Assembly (NCBI RefSeq): GCF_050436995.1
Contig: NC_134764.1
Coordinates: forward strand, 9,424,001 to 9,488,000
DNA from: Anticarsia gemmatalis
Taxonomy: Eukaryota > Arthropoda > Insecta > Lepidoptera > Erebidae
Length of the DNA stretch: 64,000 bases
Direction: 5' to 3'
The notes under the pieces were generated by a model. The model searched no databases. It saw only the letters and a program-made list of their open reading frames with translations, and was not told where the DNA came from. The number at the start of each line of letters is the position of its first letter. Within the stretch, counting starts at the first letter, position 1. The position numbers were made by a program, and so were the translations under genes. Positions 56,200 through 64,000 of this stretch are shown in pieces.

Positions 56200-56770
56200 A
56201 TTTAATTCATTAACTGCAAATGTAACCTTGTAATCTTATACATTTATATGGGATTACAAAGTTATTGTTGCAGTTTGTGTATTTAGAAAACTGGACCGAA
56301 ATTAGAAAATATTAAATTTTTCCCATGATTAAGACACTAAACCCTATTTGTATTCTAAATTTTAAGGTTCTAAGTCTGCTAGAAGTACCTTAGACTTTTG
56401 ATGATCGGTGAGTCAGTGAGTCAGTGAGTCAGTGAATCAGTGAGTGACAAAATTCAAAATTTTAACAAGTTGTCATTCTTAAACTACTGGATCAAATTGA
56501 CTGAAATTTTAAATATACCTTGTTTATACAATCACTGATTAGTTGCTGAAAATTCAGGCTTCTTGTTTTATCCACAACGAAATTATAGGGGTGTCAAAAA
56601 TAGCCCGAATTGCTTCGAGAAAAGGATGTTACGGCCGTGCCGCTTTTTTTTTGCTCGACTTGCGGGGGCACTTCCGTGCCCCCAGATACAAATTAGAAAG
56701 AACTACCTAATAGCACTTTGCTAGGCCGAAGTCGAAATCTCGATTTCGTGATCAGTAGCATTCACTACCC
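56200..56770. repeat. Dispersed repeat with GTGAGTCA array and hairpins
   Basis: Contains a 64-nt hairpin (56212-56275), five tandem GTGAGTCA-like units (56407-56447), TTGTCATTCTTAAACTACTG, GCTGAAAATTCAGGCTTCTT and GCTTCGAGAAAAGGATGTTA. A perfect hairpin GGGGGCAC-TTCC-GTGCCCCC follows (56664-56683). I recognise the order from other moth genomes; the family name is uncertain. Confidence 0.5.
56212..56275. other. Pre-miRNA-like hairpin
   Basis: Arms AACTGCAA-ATG-TAAC-C-TTGTAATC and GATTACAA-A-GTTA-TTG-TTGCAGTT pair as 8+4+8 bp with a 3x3 internal loop and one mismatch. The terminal loop is 16 nt. The size and mismatch pattern resemble a pre-miRNA, but it matches no miRNA I know and lies in a probable repeat. 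Confidence 0.35.
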
Positions 56771-58740
56771 GGACGAGAGGCAGTCGCAACCATCTATTCT
56801 TTTCAATATCCAATACAAAATAGGAAAGCAGAATTTATGTTTATATTGGATCACATATACATAATGTTATTCAAACGTCGCTTGGAGGCGACACTAAACT
56901 TCACCTTACATATAGATGGGAGGTTGTTATGGGAAGTATGGTAAATTCAATTTATTTACCCTAACTGTGTCGCACGCAGTTTATTTTTTATGAAATTCCG
57001 GCTCAAAAATTAAAGGGGAAAAATGTAGGGAGATATTTTTTTTTGTTCGTACAGTCGGGAAGGTTTATTTATTTTTGTGGTGGTTTCGTCACGTATTCAG
57101 TGTTTGGTGCTGAATTCGTCATGAAATTGTTATGAATGGTGTGGCTTTCCGAAATGAAATTAGTATGGAGAGGATTTTTGCGCAAAATTGTAAATACTTG
57201 CAGTTACAGTGTGTGTTGTGTACTTTTTACTTTACTAGTTAATTGCAGTTGTGGCCAAATAACCGAGATATGTTGTCTTTTTAAAGAAATATTTTGTTTG
57301 TAATTTTCATCACAAATAATAAGAAATAAGTCATTGATTATTGTAATTAACCTAATTCTATTCAGCTCTATAAAAAGACTGTCTTTGTCTATGATCGCTC
57401 CAAAAAAAATCATACAAATAAAATCAAATAGATGGCAAATCATTATGGATGGGTTTATCTAAAAAGCATGACCTCTCTTCTGTAGGGACCAAACAAAAGT
57501 AATCTATAGACTAAAAGCTACCCGCTTAATTGTGTCCTTCAAAACACTTAAACAAATTTCTCAGCATCCAAAATTTCACAAACACGTTATTAAGAATTTA
57601 AATTCCTACTACACAGTCTCGTAGCTCGAAACACGCTGTCACGGCGAGACAATCAAACTGTCACACAATCTATTATACTAACACGATGTGTAATCATTTA
57701 TCACAGGCTTAAGTAAACGTACTCACAATTATTAATAAAGCAAATGTGCCCAAATTGCTTTTGAAGAAATGGTAAAGACTATAATTGGGAGAATATTTTT
57801 AGTTATTTTGCTTATTTTTGCATTTAAATACATTAGATTTTCTTCATTTTTTGGTAGATAAGTGATCTATTTAGGACTTAAAAGCCTAAATGTAATTCAC
57901 ACATATGTTAGTGATGTAATTTTCAGTTCAGTACCTAATGGATGCATTGTATCTTATAGTAATTATCTCAGTTTTAAAGCTTAGATTTATAAAAAGGTCT
58001 GTAATAATAGTACTCAACTGTAATAGGGGTGCGTAGTAATGTGAACATGTATTGCCAAATTATTTGGCACCAGCTTTTTGAAGTAACAATTGAAAAGTTT
58101 TCAGGCTAATATTGACGTTAGGCTCACCAACGTAACCCTACACCTAACTGAAATTTCGTACTTAAATGGAAAGATTTACAGAATAAAACGAGAGGTGTCT
58201 AAAATTCAATTTTTTTTGCGGGCATACAGGGCAGGAGTGCCTTGTTTAGCAGTAGAACAATAATCGGTAACAAAAAACATGATAACTACTAACATGATAA
58301 CTATGTAACAGTTACATATTACTTAATACCAAAAAAAAACAATTACCTAATACATTCGTCTAAGTTTCCTTAGCAACACATTCAATTAAAATGATGTTGA
58401 ACAAAAATCTCGCATGTCTCACGAACGCACGCAATAACAAGAGTTATCAAACATATTAATTACATATCACGAGCGATACAACTCATTAGTACACTGTCAT
58501 GTTCTGAGGTGCTGCGGTATTCTGTGTTTATACGGAAGTAACAAAACTGAACGTAGATTTGGAAGTAATGAGAGCACGTGTAATTCTTAACTGACATTGT
58601 AAAATGCAGAATTTCTAGCCGAAGTCTCTTATTCCTGCATAAGTTTTATAATAAAGGATGTTCTGCAAGTAGTGTTGTGATGCTGCGAAAACTAATTCTA
58701 TTCTAATTCGCTGTATGGAAATGATATCATAATTATATAT
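56771..58740. other. AT-rich stretch, nothing recognised
   Basis: No supported gene or repeat over about 2 kb; ORFs are short and without domains. Confidence 0.45.
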
Positions 58741-58885
58741 GTAGTTCGATTTTCTACTACCATCGACTACCAACAACCAGGCATAGTCATAGAGAAATTT
58801 TGTATGAAAATCTGATCAGTGCCGGAGAGATGGATACAATTAGAGAATCGCGCTACAGTAGCGCTACAGTAGCGCGATTCTGTAC
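58741..58885 (+). mobile_element. MITE family A, truncated, with palindromic end junction
   Basis: GTAGTTCGATTTTCTACTAC, CTACCAACAACCAGG and TTTTGTATGAAAATCTGATC match the left half. After AGTGCCGG it jumps to GAGAATCGCGCTACAGTA. A second, opposed end follows at once (CTACAGTAGCGCGATTC), making a near-palindrome at 58845-58880. The centre and right half are deleted. Confidence 0.7.
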
Positions 58886-61800
58886 GTGTGCCGCGAATGT
58901 ATAGCTATTTTTTTTTTCATAATGGTAGTCGACAGTCAGTCGTGGAATTATACCTTAATGATAGTCACTTCACCATATTGTACAGGGCGTAGTTAGTGCA
59001 GTTCATACCTGTAACAAAAAATATTCTGTGTGAGCCAAGAACACTACCACTACAAACAAAGCTTTAGTTTTTCTTACTATTAAATATTATTTCACCTATG
59101 CATAGATAATTTAACGTCTTGTAATACAACGGCCGGCTCTGAGATACCTGTTATTTAAAAAAAATCGCAACCAATTATTATTTTGAATAAGAAATCTAAG
59201 ATAACAACCAAATCATCAATTTAGAATGAAACAAAATAATGTCTTTTATATTCTTAAGTGGCAATTTGTAACATAATTCGTATTTAGCCATTAATTTTCT
59301 AAATAAGTGTAATCTTTGACGTCGCATTTCAACCATTTATTTGACATTTCAATGAGAAAATTACACAGCTTGAGCCTTAATATACGTAGCGAAAAGGCTT
59401 TCATGGGAAATTAATTCAGACGGGTGGCACTGTGATGCGATTTAAGTTAAGGATTTATTGGAATGCGGAGTGTTAAATTCCCGTGTTGTTTTGTACTGAT
59501 GATGTTTTTATTGGGCTGTACACGTGTCAGTTTATTCGAAAACACACGTGTAATTTCTAATTAATGGCATTTTGATAAAGGCTATTAAACGCATGGTATA
59601 AGCAGGTTTTGGGAATATAACTGAGACCAATTTAACTACTCTTAAATCATTATTAAGTTTGCCTTGAATATAGCATGAAATAGACAGTACCTTCCTGCTT
59701 TACACTAATTAGACTACTGCATTGCAAAATACTACTGAAATTGCTCTCTTATGAAAATGTACCTAATAGAGAAAAATGAAGTGTGCCGCAAGGTAGTGTC
59801 TTAAATTATCAATCTACGCCTTAGCCTACATAAATCGTGATTTAAGCTCCTAAATCCATCACTATAATTCATCAAAAAGGTTACAGCAATTCACAGATAA
59901 AACCGTTACAAACATAGAGTTACTTTCAATCAGAAGTTTAACCACGGAACATCGATCGCTACAGACAGTAAATACAAACATACATACATATAACAGATTT
60001 GTATGTATAGTTGTGGAGTTTGAACGAGGAACTTGTATTCGGCATACCCTCGGGTTACTAATTGAACTTGTGATTTCCGATACAAATGACAAAACTATAT
60101 TTCATTTTGTATATTGTATGTAAGTATTTAGAATGAGTTGATGAGCAAGAAGGTCATAGGTTTGATTCCTGAGGCAGTATTTTGAATAACCAAGGGTACT
60201 AGACTTGATAATTTAAAAAGTACGGTCAGGTAAGATGGTCGTTTGAGACCATGAAACTATAAGAGACTTTAATTTTGATTCCAAAAATCGAAGAAGAATC
60301 AAAACTTAGGTTTCTAATTTTTCTTGACTCTTTGTCGGCGCAAGTGCGTCACGTTTATCAATATAACACTGTGTTTAAAGTAGTAAAGTTATCATCACCG
60401 TAATCACTCTGCCAAATTTATCTTCAAATTCGTTTTGTATATTTTTGGACTTCCAAATAGTGCTCCAGATTTGGAAATAAGCCTGCTTAAAGTCTCCTTA
60501 CTTCATCACTTACAAATCTTATCCAAAAATGATCACGTTGAAAGTCATTTGATGATCAAAGTACCACAGCTAGAAGCTATTCGAAGTTAACACTGCGTAA
60601 CGAGCGTCACTCCATTGAGCATCTAATCTTGTGTGCAGGAACAAAGCATGAAATAAACGCAATGTTTCTTTGTTTATCGTTTATCCTTGCAGTTGACGTT
60701 TGGAATTGAATTTTGAGGAAGAGTTAAGAATCAAAGAAAAAAATGTTCTGTAAATCAATGTTGTTTATTGATTGGAATGGTGTTGAGTCAAAGTTAAGAT
60801 GAGTGATCGTATAAACAGTATGGGCTATTAGTAATTTTGAAAAGGCATTATTAACCATTAGGTACCACTACGACCGAGCCGAAACAGATTTTCTTCCTAG
60901 ATTGAGAGAAAAGAAGGGTCAGCATGCATTTAAGAACTATTCGAAAAACTCTCAGGTATGTAAGGTTTCATCAGGAAAATTCCTTCATTGATAACAATTC
61001 ATTCAAGTCAAACAATTGACACTAACTGCTGCTTTGCTAAAGCACACACCTGCTAATAGTTATTGATGTGTTGACTCTGGTTAAAATTCTCGACCCATTA
61101 TCATACTAATATCCTAACAAATAAAAAAATGGCTAATTCATACTAAACCGTATGAAGATATACATAATATCTACCCCAGCAGATCAGAATAAACACATAT
61201 GAAACACAAAACAGATGAATCTACACATTCCTATCTCCAGTATAACACATTTAATTGAATCCCGGACCGAAATCACTCGCCGGAAGAATTCCCGGCGTTA
61301 TATACGCTTTATTAGACGTCACATAGTGGGCGACTATTGACATCGCTGTATTTCATTTGACTTTAATAGTGATATGTTTTCATCCTATTCAATCAAATAA
61401 TAGTATTTGATTTATGATTATATACTAATTACACGTATTTTGATGAATTATCCTACACTTCTAGTTCAGAACAGTTTTGATTCTTTTGATTCTGGGAAAT
61501 TTTTCACTCACGAACATGTTACAGATTTTTGACGTTATAGTTAAGGAGACAAGGAGAATATAAATAGTCTTCTTCTTATCTTATGCTGAGAAGTCAACCT
61601 AGTGTCAAAGTTGTTCAAGTCACCCGAAGGCCTTTGACATGGCTTTACGAATATTATCTTAAATTAAAACAACCGGGACTGACTTTTTACGTGCCCTCCG
61701 AAGCACGAAGATGCCAATTAACGGTATATTCAAAGTTAAACTATGCATTTTTCTATCAAAAACAAACAATTTATCGTCAAATAAATAATTTTCTACCAAT

Positions 61801-62573
61801 TACTTAATTTACTACCGACCAGTACGAAGGCTAACCCAATTTATATTTCCCTTCTTTCAGGTCAAGGTTTATTCCCATATATTATTCACAGCAGTTAAAT
61901 CACAAACCTTCTTTTTAGAACACCCATTTCACTGAAGAATCGACGCCGTAACAGTTAACCCTTTAAACAAAGATACGGCCCAATAAAACATACATAAAAA
62001 AAACTGCTAAAACACGACTTAAATTTCCACACGAAGGGTTCCGTACAATATTACAGCTACAGAGCTTTATTTAAGAACATCTTGAGTAAAACACATTTTA
62101 TAAAGATCTCCACATTATAAAGCGCGTTATTAAACTATAGACACGATACCAACATCAAAACTGTAAATAATATCAATATTTATTTTGCTTGACATTTCGG
62201 CACTAGCCAAAATAGCCTTGACCGTACATTTCAAATCCTTTTGTACTACTTCGAAGCAGAAATTTTATGGTTATTGAAACAGAAATAGTTATTGATTACG
62301 ATTTCGAAACGTATTAGTAAACCTTTGTGTCAAAATGACTAGAGAAGTCTAAATAAAAGAGTTTCTTTATCCACCTTTTAGAAACGTATCCCTAAAAACG
62401 TATTGAAAGTATCCTACACTCAACCCAGATCCATTGAATTAAACAACTTGCAATCGAAACATCTAGAAAAGTATAAACTCAGAAACCATCAATCTTTTGT
62501 ACTCTTGTCAAAAGGTGACAAACAAAAAAGCACTTTATTACAGGGAGACAAGTCATCAATTTGCGATGGGTTG
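58886..62573. other. Unique AT-rich DNA with SINE fragments
   Basis: No gene is recognised. A B box GGTTTGATTCC at 60159-60169 marks a SINE remnant. AACTCTCAGGTATGTAAGGT near 60950 is a short piece of the 27300-type SINE. A 5S-SINE body copy is at 61568-61717. Confidence 0.4.
61568..61717 (-). repeat. 5S-related SINE body, reverse orientation, headless
   Basis: Starts TCTTCTTCTTATCTTATG (complement of the (AAG)n tail). CAACCTAGTGTCAAAGTTGT, GAAGGCCTTTGACATGGCTT and GACTTTTTACGTGCCCTCCG follow. It covers the whole body of the 27866 element but stops before the 5S-like head, i.e. a 5'-truncated copy. Confidence 0.7.
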
Positions 62574-62600
62574 TGACGTCATATTTATAGTAGTGACGTA
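62574..62600. promoter_or_regulatory. CRE-type sites
   Basis: TGACGTCA (62574-62581) and TGACGTAA (62593-62600) are 11 bp apart. TGACGTCA is the CREB/ATF palindrome. No nearby transcription unit is seen, so function is speculative. Confidence 0.2.
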
Positions 62601-62950
62601 AGTGCGAACCTTTGTGAAGTGTCTGTCTGTCTGTTTAATTTGAACGTTTTATTCTCTGTGAAGGAACTGTTTTAAAGATAGATGCAAATGGTTTATTTTG
62701 AGCTTCAATTCGTCTGTAGAGTAAAATGCTTACAGCAATTTCGATCCAGTTGATTCGTATATTTTGTGATGTTTGGTAGAAAAAACAGTATTTTTAAAGA
62801 ACATATCTACTCAATTTTTAATTGACAACGGTAGATTTGTAAAAAGTCGTAATTGACTCTATAAATAACCGCTATTTCTTAAATAATTGCTATTTTTTAC
62901 CACGAATTTTCAAGTCTAGTCGTTTCAAACACTTAATTCCTAATAATTTT

Positions 62951-63500
62951 AGGTCATATTATGCAGTTAGCTGTTCTTGACTCATTGAGAGTTAAATGAC
63001 CTTGACACTAAACAAACAGATTAAGTTCACTTTATAGCATAATCATACTCATCGAGTCTTACAAAGTTCAATGACCTTCAAGGTCAAGAACCTCGCATGA
63101 CCTTGACCTTGAACTTTAGGAATTTATGTTTTTTTATTCCCATGGTATCACAACTCTTATATTGTTTTCCTGTAGCATAATAACAGTCACATGAATAACT
63201 AAGTATCCAGATGGCGATATTGTTTTAAGCCTTAAGACACATGTATTTTATATATAAATATAGTAAAGATCATAAAAAAGACAGTCTTTGTTACCTTCCT
63301 ATTAAATAAGAGTCTACTATAAACCAGAAAAAGGCTTAACTTCACAATGACTTTGTCAAAAAAACAAAACATTGAAGAATTTAATATTGCATTCCCGAGT
63401 AATTGTATAGCTTTTTAAAGTATGGGGCGCATTAAAACTACCGGTATTTATGACCTTTTCAAACTCCAAGGTAAATTTTATGTGACCATGACCTTGACCT
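62951..63500. promoter_or_regulatory. Dense cluster of FTZ-F1/ERR-type nuclear-receptor sites
   Basis: AGGTCA (62951), TGACCTTGA (62997-63005), TGACCTT (63072) joined to TCAAGGTCA (63078-63086), overlapping TGACCTTGA at 63098-63106 and 63104-63112, TGACCTTTT (63451), CCAAGGTAA (about 63466) and TGACCTTGACCT (63489-63500). TCAAGGTCA is the known FTZ-F1/SF-1 monomer site and tandem AGGTCA is a receptor dimer site. Part of the cluster is duplicated. It may be an enhancer or just a repeat with this motif. Confidence 0.4.
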
Positions 63501-63690
63501 CGAGACAATACATTTTTTTTAGCCTGTACTACTTAGATAATGTAAAATTATTATCCTGTTTTATTATAAAAACCGAATGTACACCTAGTAAAGAGATGGC
63601 AATGAGAACAGACATTATTTGGGAGCCTTGAGACATATATACGCGTTTTTGATGACAGACTTTGTCACCTTCATATACGCCTAGCGACGT
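63070..63690. repeat. Two diverged tandem copies, period ~375-390 bp
   Basis: TGACCTTGACCT at 63098 and 63489, GATGGCGATATTG / GATGGCAATGAGA, AAGCCTTAAGACACAT / GGAGCCTTGAGACATAT, and ACAGTCTTTGTTACCTTC (63281) / ACAGACTTTGTCACCTTC (63655) recur in the same order. Much of the rest has diverged. Confidence 0.55.
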
Positions 63691-64000
63691 TATTAGATTT
63701 TTGATATAATATCTCTGAAGACAACGGATATATCATACGTTTAACTCAGAAAATATAAGATTTTCTTGAATTTAGAATGTCAGTGCAAGCTGCTATTGCA
63801 AAAGATGTTGAATTTAGAAAAATAATAACATAACGTTCAGACAGTTTCTATTTCATTTGATATAAATCTTGTTAGAGTTGTATATGAAATTTTAATATGA
63901 TGCTTTTCCCCGAAGGGTTTCTGTTTTGTATGTTTGTAAAGTCTCCTATGACAAGAATCATGCGGAGCGTAGAAATTACCCTTTTGCTGTCGACATTCCA
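63691..64000. other. AT-rich end of window, nothing recognised
   Basis: No supported feature in the last 310 bp. Confidence 0.4.

Overview
This is AT-rich (by eye about two thirds A+T) eukaryotic DNA that is almost certainly from a lepidopteran genome. The evidence is its repeat content. It has Helitron-like elements ending in CTAG with a hairpin-forming tail, tRNA-headed SINEs whose 3' ends match an RTE retrotransposon, a 5S-rRNA-related SINE, many terminal-inverted-repeat MITEs, and an intact RTE-clade retrotransposon. I recognise no host protein-coding exon, real tRNA gene or rRNA gene. The window reads as intergenic or intronic DNA built up by successive insertions.

Layout. 1-1880 is the right end of a tandem array of about 490-bp units, each with a nearly invariant core of about 165 bp that can form two consecutive stem-loops. 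1880-23800 is unique AT-rich DNA with scattered MITEs (family A ~180 bp, family B ~165 bp, one 375-bp PIF/Harbinger-type MITE), Helitron-like elements and very tight perfect palindromes. 23824-26985 is a full-length RTE retrotransposon with one uninterrupted ORF (endonuclease plus reverse transcriptase), almost no 3' UTR and 63 uninterrupted A residues. 27300-30058 holds an RTE-tailed SINE, two oppositely oriented 5S-related SINE copies, and a 1,242-bp PIF/Harbinger element carrying a broken N-terminal transposase fragment. 32393-33047 holds two abutting Helitron-like elements. 37091-37507 is a family-A MITE next to a mariner-derived MITE with 58-bp perfect TIRs. 50925-52517 is a 1.6-kb foldback element with two mirrored Tc1/mariner-superfamily transposase relics. 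54557-54886 is a family-A MITE nested in a family-B MITE. 55523-55997 is a second foldback element. The right end (62950-63700) has two diverged tandem copies of a segment dense in TGACCTTGA-type nuclear-receptor sites.

How the parts relate. The RTE element is the only plausible autonomous machinery here. Several SINE-like repeats end in sequence matching the RTE 3' end, so they may be mobilised by it. The MITEs and foldbacks need transposases encoded elsewhere; only broken Harbinger and mariner-superfamily fragments remain locally. The most unusual items are the hairpin-core tandem array and the 1.6-kb transposase-derived palindrome. I could run no alignment or database search, so family assignments rest on motifs, target-site duplications and recognition.
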